A stretch of 64,000 bases of DNA from Camillea tinctor (GCA_022578605.1 MU394067.1:1-64000), one strand, 5' to 3'. Counted from the first letter of the stretch, positions 9,702 to 20,574 are shown. Numbers and translations: made by a program. The notes: generated by a model not told the origin, from the letters alone.

Positions 9702-11915
9702 ATGGCTGAAGCAGATATCCAAGAACTAAACGAGAGATTCAGCTCAGGAAACAAGGAGCTAGAGCCCGATGTTGTTTCTGAACTCCAGTCTATCATACGG
9801 ATGCACTCCCTATCCGTCCAGGATTTATTTTACAAATGGGAATCCTACTGCCTGAAAATGGACATGGGCGAAGTGAAACCATCCGTCGAGAGTCTAAGGG
9901 CGTTGAAGCAGGATATACAAGATGCCTTAGAGCGCAACAATCGATCGCATCACGCCCACATGAAGACAGAGAAGCGTCCAGGTGCTACACCGCGTACCAC
10001 GGTCAAGAGTGGTGGCGATGTCTTTGACATGTGCGTCGACAATTGTCACAAACATCCATCGGAGAGAAACATGCCATGCTGATACTGCTTTTATAGGTTG
10101 GACGGCTTGGTCCCTAATACGCCTGCTGGCGGGAAGTTAAGCAAGAGTGCGGCCAAGAAGAGGAACCAGCTTGAGACACCCTCCGCATCCCGTGTAAAAG
10201 GCGGTATACCAGGTAGCTCTCCCAATAACAAGAGTCCGATGCGGGTAGACAACCAACTGGAGTCTATGAACGCAATCCCGTAGGTTTTGCTTGTCTATTA
10301 TTTTACACCTAGAGGGGCTAAATTGTGCCAGGATAACTTCGTTTCACGACCGACAGAATCCGGGCGAGGTGATTGAGGTGCTGAACGACCAGCTTAAACC
10401 CGCCGAACCCCCTACTGCCCCCTATAAAGAACCACGAGTCAAGTTGACTGCAGCTTCGGATCAGAAGAAGCTAGCATACAAGACCCTAGCCATGAAGTCG
10501 TCAGAAGCATCCGAGGTCTTAGACGACCGGATAGACGAATTCCTTGCTTTGGTGCGAGATTATCATAAGCTAGACGAAAACGAATTCGGGAGTGCGGCTA
10601 GCCAGAGTGTCACGGAAATCGTTGCTGTCGGCCGCATTGCGTCCGATTCAGCGGAAGGCAAGCTGAACGCTGCCTCCCTTGTCCTAGAAACTTCGCGGAG
10701 AACGGGTGCAGGGCGCAGGATTCCGCTAAACTTGCAGAAGCTCGGCGGCTGTTACAATTTCTTCCCTGGTCAGATCGTTGCATTCAAAGGGATCAATTCT
10801 TCGGGCCACGAGTTCAGCGTTCACCAAGTATTGCAAATACCTCTATTAAACAATGCTGCCTCGGCACCAGAAGCTATCGAGGCACACAGGGAGCGACTTC
10901 GGGGTGACCCGGATGCGATGGATTCTGATGACGAGCCTGCTCCGTTGAACGTCATTCTCGGCTCAGGTCCCTACACGACGGACGACAATCTCGATTTTGA
11001 GGCTCTACACGCCATCTGTAGCCAAGCCGCGGATACTTATGCCGATGTCCTCATACTAACCGGGCCGTTCATCGATGTCGATCACCCTCTTATTGCTACT
11101 GGGGATTTCGATCTCCCCGAGGGTGCCTCAGTTGATCCCGACACGGCGACCATGTCAACCGTTTTCAAGTATATGATAGCTGCGCCTCTCAACCAACTCG
11201 TAGCTTCGAACCCAACAATCACCATTCTCCTAGTTCCCTCGGTCCGTGACATCATCGACAAGCACGTCTGTTGGCCACAGGAGCCTTTCCCGAAGAAAGA
11301 CCTCGGATTACCAAAGGCCGTCAAGGTCATTGGTAACCCCATGACGTTTGCCATAAATGAGACGCTTATTGGGATATCATCCCAAGATGTCCTCTGGGAC
11401 CTGCGCCACGAGGAGCTCGTGGGTGGCAAGCCCAGTGATCCTGTTCTCATGTCGAGGATCTCGAAGTACCTCATCGAGCAGCGGCATTACTTTCCCATAT
11501 TCCCTCCCGTGGACCGGCGAAAGCTACCCAAGGTGGGCACGGCGGAGGGTCTGCCCACGGGTGCGGCGCTAGATACGAGTTATCTTAGGCTTGGGGAGAT
11601 GGTAAACGTGCGACCCGATGTCATCATCGCGCCGAGCGCCTTGCCGCCGTTTGCGAAGGTAAGAAGTCCCTAGAACACAATATCCTCCCAGTTTCAGATA
11701 TTCGGGACTTGGCTTTGCTAACTGCTTTAATACTCTAGGTCGTAGAGAGTGTGTTGGTCATCAACCCAGGCTACCTCTCCAAACGGAGGGGTGCGGGAAC
11801 GTACGCTCGCATGACAATATACCCACCCAAGCTGACGGAGGAGGAATTGACCAGCAGTGCGGTGGTTGGCCATAATGTATTCCAGAGAACAAGGGTAGAG
11901 ATCACGAGGATATAG
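9702..11915 (+). CDS. POL12: DNA polymerase alpha-primase subunit B (Pol12)
   Basis: Four exons (9702-10030, 10097-10279, 10332-11658, 11739-11915) give 671 residues. Introns are 66, 52 and 80 bp. The N-terminal helical domain (about 1-80) is followed by a Ser/Pro/Lys-rich linker containing DVFDMLDGLVPNTP and an OB-fold region (VTEIVAVGRIASDSAEGKLN). The C-terminal inactive phosphoesterase-like domain follows, with NVILGSGPYTTDDNLDF, ILTGPFID and VLVINPGYLSKRRGAGTYARM. These are characteristic of the B subunit that tethers Pol1 to primase for initiating Okazaki fragments. ATG at 9702 is preceded by an A-rich leader and stops in frame. It converges with MFAP1 (233-bp gap). An MCB box lies upstream. 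Confidence 0.93.
10031..10096 (+). other. POL12 intron 1
   Basis: 66 bp, GTGCGT...TAG with CTGAT branch-like sequence. Splits the Met codon between DVFD and LDGL. Confidence 0.85.
10280..10331 (+). other. POL12 intron 2
   Basis: 52 bp, GTAGGT...CAG. Splits a Pro codon between NAI and ITSF. Confidence 0.8.
11659..11738 (+). other. POL12 intron 3
   Basis: 80 bp, GTAAGA...TAG with GCTAACTG branch site. Phase 0, between PPFAK and VVESV. Confidence 0.85.
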
Positions 11916-12148
11916 CGATATGGAAGTTTCCTTCCACTTGTAGAAAAGTGCGGAGAGAATCATGATTAACTACCTCTTTTCCCACCGAATAAAAATTGAG
12001 GGCTCGTATATGTATATAGTATAAATGAATCCTGTTAATGGGCATGATATGTATGGTGTGATATGGTATGATAATTCAGGAAAGACTAAGAAGACTGGCA
12101 GTTTCGAACTCTCTTCTGCACCCTCCCTTCCCCCTCCTATAACATGTC

Positions 12149-13597
12149 CTATCTGGTATCTATTTTCCGTCTTTTGTCACTCGCGTAGCGATCTGCATCT
12201 TTTGACGAGTCCCTCTTCCTCCGGCTGCTGAAGTCGTCGCGAGTGTCTCTCCCGGGAGACCTTGATCTTGAACGAGCTCTCCGTCGATCGTAATCGTCGC
12301 GAGGATGATAGCTATTCCGATCATGGTTGTGGTCGCGATCGCGGTCTCGTTGTCTATCGCTACCATCTTGCCCGCGACCTGAATTCCTGGGAGCGTCCGG
12401 AGCACCAGGGACCGTCTTCCGTTCACCGAGGGGTACGGCATTCGCGCCACCTGGCCCAGATCTCTCCCTATCACGATCGGACTTAAACCTATCATCTACA
12501 TTATACCGGTCAAAATCTTTGCCAGGCCGCGTATCGCGTATGTCGCCCCAGCGGCCTGTATCCTCGGACTTGAGATCGCGGTACTTGGTAGCGCCTTTCT
12601 TGCCAAGCTTGGTCATGTCGCGCATCTGCAGGGCTTTGGGCAGGAGCTCGCGGTTCTTTACGTCGTCGGCGAAGCGTGTCCCCATAATGTCGCGGTTGAT
12701 GAGGCCCTCGGCCTCAGCCTCCGCCTGGTAGAAAGCACCCTTGTGGAAATACTTCTGCATGTATGACATTTTGCCCTTGGCATCCTTTTCCTCCTTCTGC
12801 TTGGCAAGGAAGGCCTCGTCCTCGGCCTTGCGCTCCTCCTCAGTCAAGTTCCGCCGGCGTTCAACCTCCTCGCGCTCTTTCTCACGAGCCTCGATGGCTT
12901 CGCGCTCGCGCTTGATACGCTTGATCTCGCGCACCTTCCAGGCTGCGTACTCGGCCTCCGGGTCTACGTCATCTTCGGTATCCACGTCGTCTTCCTCGTC
13001 GACAACGTCATCCCAGTGCTTCTTGCCCGCTGCCTTTGCAGCCGCATCTTTGCGTAGCTGTTCCTCGACTAGTTCGTCCATGGCCTTCTTCTTACGAGCT
13101 TCTTCCTCAGCCCACTTAGCATCTTCGTCTTCTTCTTTGACCGATTGTTTATTCGCGTTCCTCTGGCTTCTGGGAACGAATTTGGGCTTTAGCATGAGCC
13201 GTCGTGGTGCCTCGTCCTCGCTGCTTTCCTCGTCCTCTTCGTCGCTGTCATCTTCGCTACCATCCTCACTACTCTCCCCCTCACTCTCTTCTGTTACGAA
13301 GCCTTCTTCTGCAGCTAGGCGAGCAGCCTTCTCGGCAGCGACGCGTCTGTCTTCAGCCTCCTGGCCCTGTCGCCGCCGTTCGTTGAGATCTACTTTGCTG
13401 AGGTTGCTGACGATTTTTCCAGCACTGGGGACTTTAGGGGGTGGGGCAACCTTGCGCTCTTGTTTCTGGTGCTCTTGCTCGGCTTCTCCATCGCTACCTT
13501 CTGAGTCGGACTCGGAGGACGACACGACGCCTGTTGGTTTCCCTGCGCGGTGACGCGAGGGTCTAGCGGGGTTGGCCGTCATGCGCTTTGGAGGCAT
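12149..13597 (-). CDS. MFAP1-family spliceosomal protein
   Basis: A single-exon 482-residue protein. The N-terminal half is highly charged, with long Glu/Ser/Asp stretches. Coiled-coil-like segments (about 150-280) rich in E, K and R follow. A conserved block around residues 285-370 (KMSYMQKYFHKGAFYQ, then LLPKALQMRDMTKLGKKGATKYRDL) is the MFAP1 C-terminal domain signature. MFAP1 is a component of the spliceosomal B complex that contacts Prp38. Here a long Arg/Asp/Ser-rich tail (RDRDRD, RSRSRSP) extends past the domain, as is common in fungi. Dense low-complexity coding also produces long antisense open frames (12327-12731, 12741-13553), which are shadows. Confidence 0.92.
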   Translation of the reverse strand: MPPKRMTANPARPSRHRAGKPTGVVSSSESDSEGSDGEAEQEHQKQERKVAPPPKVPSAGKIVSNLSKVDLNERRRQGQEAEDRRVAAEKAARLAAEEGFVTEESEGESSEDGSEDDSDEEDEESSEDEAPRRLMLKPKFVPRSQRNANKQSVKEEDEDAKWAEEEARKKKAMDELVEEQLRKDAAAKAAGKKHWDDVVDEEDDVDTEDDVDPEAEYAAWKVREIKRIKREREAIEAREKEREEVERRRNLTEEERKAEDEAFLAKQKEEKDAKGKMSYMQKYFHKGAFYQAEAEAEGLINRDIMGTRFADDVKNRELLPKALQMRDMTKLGKKGATKYRDLKSEDTGRWGDIRDTRPGKDFDRYNVDDRFKSDRDRERSGPGGANAVPLGERKTVPGAPDAPRNSGRGQDGSDRQRDRDRDHNHDRNSYHPRDDYDRRRARSRSRSPGRDTRDDFSSRRKRDSSKDADRYASDKRRKIDTR

Positions 13598-14154
13598 GTT
13601 GGGAGGTGCTAGGGGAATTATTGGGAGATATTAAGATCCCTTGTCTGTTTAAAACTTTGGTTGTCGTTAATTTATTATTGTTGTTATTATTATTATTATT
13701 ATTCTTTTTTTTTTTTGGAGGGGGAGGTTCAAGATGGAATGGATGTAAATAACGTCAAATTGCATAAGTAAAGCACTTCGGAAGACTTTCTAGGTTGTTA
13801 GGAGCTAGCTATTTAAAAGTGGAACTGCCCATAGGTATCGCAGATATAGTTGGTCTCGATAAGCAATGATAAGGCACTAATAACCTTTTGTCCTTGAAAT
13901 TCATCAGTGGGGCTGCAAATCGGAATTGGTAAAAAAAATAAAAAAAGTAAAAATTAAAAAGTATCGAAATTGAAACTCACTACGTCAAGTTCCTATGTCA
14001 AGTAGGGGTAAGGATAGAGAGAGAAAACTCAAGAATATAAAATAAATAAAAACAGTAAGGTATCGTATTTTTATCAGAATAAACCACAACGCCTGGAAAT
14101 CCCTCACAGTAGAAAACAACGCTTTTAATATATATATATATGTACAACATTTCG
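13598..14154. other. MFAP1 upstream and ALB1 downstream flank
   Basis: AT-rich, with (ATT)n/(TTATTA)n near 13672-13702, a poly-T run to about 13716, and a (TA)n run near 14128-14142. No gene seen. Confidence 0.6.
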
Positions 14155-14786
14155 TTATAAGATACCGTCGTGATCCTCGTCTATTTCTGATAGTATAGGC
14201 ACTGTCCCTGTTATTGTAGCGGCAACATCAGCAGGAGGAGCACTGGGAACACCTGCTTGCTTTGCTTCCGGTGCTTCGTTCATCTCGTCGTCCAGTTCGG
14301 ACTCCTCCTGGCCTTCCTCTTCGTCGCTATTGTAGTCTGTGAGTTTCTGGTTTGTCGTAGGTATATGTTTGTTGATTTCGTCCCAGGACTTCGCTCTCGA
14401 CTGGATACTTCGGGCCTGGCCTTTACTCTTTGCCACTTTCGTTTGTGTTCTTTCCATGATGGCGACTGCACGGTCCTGTCCTTTCTCGTGTCTTCTACGC
14501 GCTTTCGAGCTCATGTTCCGACCCTTTTTAGATTTTTTGGAAACGCCTGCTCCATGATGAATCGCAAGTATAGAAGGGCGATGGTCTACCGACTCGGGCG
14601 GTGCCTGGACATTCTTAAGGGATTTGTCGGTATCGATGCTAGGAGAAGTTGCGCGCCGAGCTGCGCGGGAGCGGACCGAAGAAGCTACAAATGGGGTGCC
14701 ATGTAAGTTTCAAGCAAGAATATAAGAACCAATTCTTTCGCACCTTTCCCACCCTTTTTATTTTTAGAAATTGTCCCTTTCGCCAT
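14155..14786 (-). CDS. ALB1: Alb1-family ribosome export/biogenesis protein
   Basis: Minus-strand exons 14786-14744 and 14684-14155 join across a 59-bp intron (14685-14743, GTGCGA...TAG) to give 190 residues. The protein starts MAKGTISKNKKGGK, then SRAARRATSPSIDTDKSLKN, a fungal Alb1 hallmark. A basic central region (RRRHEKGQDRAVAIMERTQTK) with a coiled-coil character and an acidic C-terminus follow. Yeast Alb1 binds the Arx1 export factor on pre-60S particles and acts in nuclear export and recycling; the same role is inferred. The longer frame at 14257-14706 on the plus strand is a shadow. It diverges from the deubiquitinase gene at 15658. Confidence 0.85.
14685..14743 (-). other. Intron of ALB1
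   Basis: 59 bp, GTGCGA...TTTGTAG read on the minus strand, phase 1. It removes an in-frame stop just before SSVRSRAARR. Confidence 0.8.
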
Positions 14787-15657
14787 GGTGTTGTCAGGTT
14801 AAGGTAAGTAAGTAGGTAAGCAGTTACTGTTCTTGTTGGGAAGTTTGAATTTTTAACTTGGTATTTCACCTCATAGGAGCTTCCAAGACTTTTTTTTTTT
14901 GGTGCCCCGCCTAGAAAGGTGATGTGGTGTATAGATCCGCAGTGTTGCAGACTTGCACGTAGCACAAACCATTTTACCTTACCTTAGGTACTTGCCGTAA
15001 AGTGGATCAAGCTAACCTTACATCGCATTAGGTGCATGTCCGATAAAGCACAGATAAAGGTGAAAGATCGACAAAGGTTAAGTATATGGTTCCACTAAAA
15101 ACAAGCTATACATAGCCGTCATGTCTGCGATTGGCAGGAATTAGAACCGCGTTGTCTGTTCTTGACATTACACACACTACACTACACTACCTCAACTTGC
15201 TATGTAATCATCAGGAGCCCCTGCGCAGACTGAGTATACATGACTGACCATCTACCTAGCATAGCACCTATCTAACTACACTACATAAGCTACTACCTAC
15301 TAGCCTAACCTAACCTCTGGTGGGTACCTAGGCTGCTAGGCTTGGCTATACCTAACACATTACGTACGTCCAACATCTCAACAACAACCGAAAAAGAAAA
15401 CCAAAAAGAAACACAAAAGAATAAGAACAACAATAACAACAACAACAACCATAACCTCCGAACGATTCACAAGCTGGCCAGCCCACAACGACGCATTCTT
15501 TATTTCCGCCTTCTTGCCATGGCTACTCCTCCCGGCTTCAAACACCTACCTCCACCTCGACCTTAAACATATCTACCTACCTACCTACATACACCTTCTT
15601 CTTTTGCGCCATCGCATGCTTTGATTCATCTGCCAGCCGTTCCAACAAGACACCAGG
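14787..15657. promoter_or_regulatory. Divergent promoter region, ALB1 / UBP1-like
   Basis: 871 bp between two divergent starts. Contains ACTACACTACACTACC repeats near 15173-15192, several CTACCTACC tracts, and A/CAA-rich leader sequence (about 15385-15455). No additional gene supported. A small open frame at 15342-15566 lies in the probable leader of the next gene. Confidence 0.55.
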
Positions 15658-17910
15658 ATGAACTCTCATCGCCTTGAGAGGCCGCTCGACCGCCCCGATA
15701 CCTTCCAGAACTACCATAGCCCCTACAGCCTTCACGACACCCTATGGGATCGTCTACAGCAGCCGAGTGTCGTCGTTCCTCTCGTCCTGATCATATTCAC
15801 CATCTTCTACCAGTCGCTGCATTCATCTCCCCTGTCTCAGTCGCGGCATCCTGGGCAGCTGCTGTGGGACTTGATAGTTACCATTACGCCTGCGACCATC
15901 CTCTATAGTCTCGATAACTGGCTCCATCCGCCGCTGTTTCCTGTTCCGAAATCTATGTTGCCCATTCAGTCTCGATCGTACGCGGCGAAGAGCGAGCTTC
16001 TTCGCAAGATCCTTGGTATGGATCGGCCAGGTAGCCTGGTCAATTCCGTGGCGCATGCTGGTAGAAGAAGCCTCTCCACTCTCTCAAACGGGGCCTTTAT
16101 GAAGCTCAGCACCGATCAACCTCCTGGGCTTGGAAATTACGATAATTCTTGTTTCCAGAATAGCATCCTCCAAGGACTGTCGTCGCTCAAGCCCTTGCCG
16201 GCGTATCTTGCAGCTGCCCTAGGACAAAACGAAGTGGATGGGAGTGAAGACCCGGGCTCGGCGGCCACCCTACGAGACCTCATATTCAAGCTGACAGATG
16301 CAAATAACAATGGAACGACCTTGTGGACACCAAAAAAGCTGAAATCTCTCGACACTTGGCAACAACAGGATGCACAAGAATACTTCTCCAAAATCCTTGA
16401 TGAAGTCGACAAGGAGGTCACGAAAGCAGCCCGCGCCCAACAGCGGCCGCCAGGTCTAGAAACGCATGGTGTTAGAGATGAGACCGAGGACAGCCAGCAC
16501 AGTGACGACAGTGGCTATCAATCTTTGACAACTATGTCTAAAGTTGGGTCCGAGGCTAAACTTATCAGAAATCCCTTGGAGGGGTTAGTAGCACAACGGG
16601 TCGCTTGTGTTCAGTGTGGTTATTCTGAAGGTCTCTCTATGATACCCTTCAACTGTCTCACACTGAATCTTGGAGTTGGTCAACGGGGCCATGATCTCTA
16701 CGAGAGACTAGATTCCTACACTGACCTGGAATCGATTCAAGGCGTAGAATGCGGGAAGTGTACTCTGCTGAAAGTCCAGAAACTCCTAAACATTATTATC
16801 TCGAGGGGAAGGGGTGTCGGTGCCTCCGAAGAAAGTTTACAAGAGCCCATTTCTCGACTTGAGGCCGTTGAAAACGCTCTCGAAGAGGATGACTTCGACG
16901 AGAAGACGCTCGCGGATAAATGCAAGATATCAAAACAACATAGAGTTACGTCGACTAAAACCAAACAGATGGTAATAGCACGACCACCCCAGAGCCTTGC
17001 AATTCATATCAACAGGTCTGTCTTTGATGAGTATACAGGATATATGTCCAAAAATCTCGCAGCAGTTCGGTTCCCGAGTACGCTTGACCTCGGTCCATGG
17101 TGCTTAGGGAGTGCTGGTCTCTCTATAATGACCAACGGCCGACTCGAACACGATGCAAAATCCATTGATACAACACCGGAAGAGGAGAAATGGCTATCTG
17201 ATCCAAGGTCATCTATGGTTGCGGGGGATCTCAACCCATCAAGGATAGCCGGTCCTATTTACGAGCTGCGGGCTGTCATTACCCACCAAGGCAGGCACGA
17301 GAATGGACATTACGTTTGTTATCGCAAACATCCCCAGCACATAGAAAAGTCGACAGGATCTTCCGACAAGAACTCTGATGACGTAATGAATGGAGAGGAG
17401 GCCAATATTCAAGATGGAGAAGACACAGCAGTGGGTGTCCCGCATCCCGAAGATCCTGAATCGAATCCGGATCTGCAATGGTGGCGGTTGAGTGATGAAA
17501 CGGTTCGACCAGTGACCGAAGAGACAGTTCTAGCCCAAGGGGGAGTTTTTATGCTCTTCTACGATTGTGTGGATCCCAATTCAGTTCTTCTCTCTCACGA
17601 CCATGATGCTGGTCTAAGCAAAAGCAGCATAGTGAACGGTCCGAACCCCGGCCATTTTGTGGCGGGATTCCGTGGTGATGTGCCCGGACATGATCAACAA
17701 TTCGTTGATGCTACGCCCAATATTGAGCACACTACGGAACCGCTTTCCACGGAAGAAGATACTGGCGTATCAAAACATGATGATGCCGTCGAAAAGAGCC
17801 AGGAGCCTCGATCTGAACCAATCAAAGCCACGAGTTCTTGCCTCATACCATTACTACGTGATGGTGAAAAGGTCGATCCAATTATCCCACTGCATAGGCC
17901 AAATTCATGA
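15658..17910 (+). CDS. UBP1: Membrane-anchored ubiquitin-specific protease, UBP1/USP30-like
   Basis: A single-exon 750-residue protein. Residues about 37-54 form a transmembrane helix (VVVPLVLIIFTIFYQSL), with a second hydrophobic stretch at about 68-85. The USP fold begins with the Cys box GLGNYDNSCFQNS (catalytic Cys165) and ends with the His box HENGHYVCYRKH and the WWRLSDETV / GGVFMLFYD blocks. CxxC pairs (VACVQCG, VECGKC) fit the zinc-binding fingers element. An N-terminal membrane anchor directly before the catalytic domain is shared with yeast Ubp1 and metazoan mitochondrial USP30, so cleavage of ubiquitin at the ER or mitochondrial surface is inferred. The C-terminal 120 residues are low complexity. 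Confidence 0.88.
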   Translation: MNSHRLERPLDRPDTFQNYHSPYSLHDTLWDRLQQPSVVVPLVLIIFTIFYQSLHSSPLSQSRHPGQLLWDLIVTITPATILYSLDNWLHPPLFPVPKSMLPIQSRSYAAKSELLRKILGMDRPGSLVNSVAHAGRRSLSTLSNGAFMKLSTDQPPGLGNYDNSCFQNSILQGLSSLKPLPAYLAAALGQNEVDGSEDPGSAATLRDLIFKLTDANNNGTTLWTPKKLKSLDTWQQQDAQEYFSKILDEVDKEVTKAARAQQRPPGLETHGVRDETEDSQHSDDSGYQSLTTMSKVGSEAKLIRNPLEGLVAQRVACVQCGYSEGLSMIPFNCLTLNLGVGQRGHDLYERLDSYTDLESIQGVECGKCTLLKVQKLLNIIISRGRGVGASEESLQEPISRLEAVENALEEDDFDEKTLADKCKISKQHRVTSTKTKQMVIARPPQSLAIHINRSVFDEYTGYMSKNLAAVRFPSTLDLGPWCLGSAGLSIMTNGRLEHDAKSIDTTPEEEKWLSDPRSSMVAGDLNPSRIAGPIYELRAVITHQGRHENGHYVCYRKHPQHIEKSTGSSDKNSDDVMNGEEANIQDGEDTAVGVPHPEDPESNPDLQWWRLSDETVRPVTEETVLAQGGVFMLFYDCVDPNSVLLSHDHDAGLSKSSIVNGPNPGHFVAGFRGDVPGHDQQFVDATPNIEHTTEPLSTEEDTGVSKHDDAVEKSQEPRSEPIKATSSCLIPLLRDGEKVDPIIPLHRPNS

Positions 17911-18470
17911 TGGGCGGGTGGGGTTCAGATCGTATTTTGGAATATGGGTGGACAGGCCTCGGACCTGGTTTATTTTGATACCGTTTGCATAGCTCTGGTG
18001 TTTTGGGTGGTTCAAGTTTTGAAGTGTTTTTGAACAAAAATAGCCTAGACTTAAATCTAGTATATCGACAATCCTTAGTATCCTATAAACCCTAGATGTG
18101 TCTCTTCCTAATCTGGCTTGTAAGTTCTATATGAGAAGTAGTTGAGACTAGAACAAATACACGTCTCTCAAGCCCCGACTCAACATTTATCAACAGGACG
18201 ATAGATTAGTGTGTACCTGTGCAGTATGGAGGAAGGAAGACAGCCTCACTGCTGGCTTCTAGAATTCTCGCTGTGCTATAAGTTAAGATGTACTATAGTT
18301 AGCAAAATCACCTAGCCGCCAGATGCTCCTCTCCGGAAAGACATATCCACTGCGCTTCTCTCGACCACTAAATGAATATGATGTGAGTGTAGTCTAATGT
18401 TCAAGGCTCTCGGGGTTCTTAGTATTGAAGATATACCCCAAGTAATCCCCATGGCGGTCCCGATATGGCC
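17911..18470. other. 3' flank, no gene seen
   Basis: AT-rich sequence after the deubiquitinase stop. Nothing gene-like found on either strand. Confidence 0.6.
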
Positions 18471-18764
18471 TCATAAATATCTAGATAACTTGCGCCTCTG
18501 CCCCGTCAGTAGCTGTCTATAGTAATAGGGAGGGGTGATATAGTTTTTTCCCGAAGCTTCTGGCTCTAGGATCGAATTCAGAGCGCCGTCACCTTGCATC
18601 GCTTCCCGCCTGTTACGTAGGTCCCCAGTACTCAGGCAAAGACCTATGCGAGTGCGTTGATCGTCAATGAAGTGGTAAACTCTTGTTGTTAACAGCGCGA
18701 ACATCTTGATGAACCCCATAATCTCAGCGACAATAAGTAGCGTTAAGGGGACTACGAGGCTCAT
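18471..18764 (-). CDS. Doubtful small membrane protein
   Basis: From ATG 18764 the frame encodes 97 residues. It opens with a strongly hydrophobic stretch (SLVVPLTLLIVAEIMGFIKMFALL) and continues with a polar, basic C-terminal half. The frame is open 16 codons further upstream without another ATG, so an upstream exon is possible. No family is recognised. It may be a small lineage-specific gene, a last exon, or chance. Confidence 0.3.
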   Translation of the reverse strand: MSLVVPLTLLIVAEIMGFIKMFALLTTRVYHFIDDQRTRIGLCLSTGDLRNRREAMQGDGALNSILEPEASGKNYITPPYYYRQLLTGQRRKLSRYL

Positions 18765-18969
18765 AGTAAGTGCGTTCGTAATATCCCAGGTCCGTGGAGG
18801 CAAGGAGGGCAACCTTATCCCTTAATCTCAATTTCCTATCCGCCCAAGAGGTTTACTTTTTGCCAGGAGAAAAATAGCAAGAACCTATTTTCTTTGGCCT
18901 CGTATAATATTATCTTCTGTGTCCTGTACGCCTTTGATGTGGTCATGCTAAAAAAAAACCACATTTCTT

Positions 18970-19767
18970 TTACCACCCACGCAGCCTTTCGGCGAAAAAT
19001 TGCATGATGGGCAACATCTCATCTCTATTCTTGGGCATACCATCGTCGTTCTTTCGCCACTTAACCTCTCGTGCATCAGCGAATTCTTTCTTGATAACGT
19101 CCATTGCACTCGCGTCGAGAACCTCGCTTTCTTTTCCGTGGCACACTAAAACGGGCGTTCGAGCCTTCTCCCTAACGCTTAGAGTTGGTATCATGCTCGT
19201 CGGTAGAGGGCCACCAATAGACAATGCGCCTTTAAACGCCGAGCCAATATTTCCTGAGCCTCCTTCACTGATATCCACGACTCTTTCCCCACCCCTCAGC
19301 CTAGAGGATAAGCCGAGAGCTAAGGAACCACCCTGTCCGAATCCAAAGAGAAGGATATCATTCGTCTCCCAACCACACTTCTCAACTAGTGTCTCCCGGA
19401 TGAGTCTTCCTAGAACGAGCTGCTCGGCTTTTGAAAAGCCTGGATCAGGGTCCAAGTCCCCAGTGACAGTTGATAAGGTAAGATCATCTCCCCAGTGGAA
19501 ATGCTTAGTGGGACGGGCGATGTCGGGATCAGGCAGGCCCAGCATTGATGGCGGCAAAGGCGAGACACCACGGACGGAGATGGCAAGGACGCCAGGCAAG
19601 TTCATGTTCTTAGCCAAGGTAGTGAATGATGCCTCAGAGTCACCAAGCCCATGGAAAAGAATGAGAATTGCGGTAGTAGTCTCGGGCACTTCCGGGAATG
19701 TCAACGACACATGAAGGGAGGGGACCAAGTGGGAAAAGTCTTCCGGCTTTGGGATCCGAGTTGGCAT
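18970..19767 (-). CDS. LYPLA-like alpha/beta hydrolase lacking catalytic residues
   Basis: A single-exon 265-residue protein with the order of the phospholipase/carboxylesterase family (Pfam Abhydrolase_2): LILFHGLGDSEASF, a WGDD-containing mid part, LLFGFGQGGSLALGL, and PVLVCHGKESEVLD. The nucleophile elbow reads GFGQGG, with Gly144 where acyl-protein thioesterases have Ser (GFSQGG). The codon is GGA, so one base change cannot give Ser by sequencing error alone. The position of the acid is SEVLD rather than the usual D, and the C-terminal His box (normally GMGH) reads DGMPKN. So the whole triad seems lost, which suggests a non-catalytic binding role or another chemistry. Fold assignment is firm, function is not. 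Confidence 0.8.
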   Translation of the reverse strand: MPTRIPKPEDFSHLVPSLHVSLTFPEVPETTTAILILFHGLGDSEASFTTLAKNMNLPGVLAISVRGVSPLPPSMLGLPDPDIARPTKHFHWGDDLTLSTVTGDLDPDPGFSKAEQLVLGRLIRETLVEKCGWETNDILLFGFGQGGSLALGLSSRLRGGERVVDISEGGSGNIGSAFKGALSIGGPLPTSMIPTLSVREKARTPVLVCHGKESEVLDASAMDVIKKEFADAREVKWRKNDDGMPKNRDEMLPIMQFFAERLRGW

Positions 19768-20574
19768 TGTCGGTTGAAATACTCCTAGTATGATTCTACG
19801 GTGTAACCAAGAAACGTGAGTGTTTTATGAAATTGGGTTTGCTGGTATTTCTCTTGGTGTTGCTTTAGTTGAGCCTGGAGCTGTGATTATAAACGGCGCC
19901 GAGTGCCGGAGAACAGGGGAGAGGGTCCGGGGGTGAGGAGGGGCATCGGTAAGTACCTACATAGGTAGGTACTTAACCTAACCTTATTAGTGAGTACTAC
20001 CACTAAATACTAACCTAACCTAGGTTAGTGCCTCGGACCTTAACTACTTGACATAAATAATACATTGATATGCATAACCTATAAGATACATTGCGTAGAT
20101 ACCTCCTAGGTATTATAGAAATAAGTCAATCAATCGGACAATGCGCCGATAAGTTTGCCTAAGAATCATGACTTGCCAACGCGAAGTCCAAAGATTATAA
20201 TATAGTAACACCATGGAGACGGGATCGACCCAGATTTGGTAGTTTAATCTCCGAAAGACTTCGCAACATTGAACTATCTACCCATCTTCACAAACCATGT
20301 CTACCCAATTCTGCACGTGTTCCCCTGTTTTGAATACTGGGGTTCTTAGTTAGCCCACATCACCACCACCTAGGTTAGGGTTGTTATCACAAGCCCAACT
20401 CACTAATCCAGTTGTATAGGACTCTCGTCCTAATCCCGGATCTGAACACCGTCGTGATGATCAAGGCAGCTTGGAGCCTCCACAGGGAGGGGAAATGCTA
20501 TATCTACCCTTCTCCTCCCACCGAGACATCCAAACCGGATATCTCCTCCTTGCTCTCTTGTCTTTACTACAGCC
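19768..20574. promoter_or_regulatory. Divergent promoter region before the acid phosphatase gene
   Basis: 807 bp. Holds several ACCTACATAGGTAGGTAC and CCTAACCTAGGTTAG motifs (19955-20035, 20105-20115) and AT-rich sequence. No gene supported. Just before ATG 20575 a pyrimidine-AG (TTTACTACAG) could be the acceptor of a leader intron. Confidence 0.5.

Noticed and set aside
12741..13553. 270-codon Ser-rich frame opposite MFAP1
   Set aside because: It is the antisense of Glu/Lys/Arg codons in MFAP1, giving Ser/Leu/Phe-rich low complexity.
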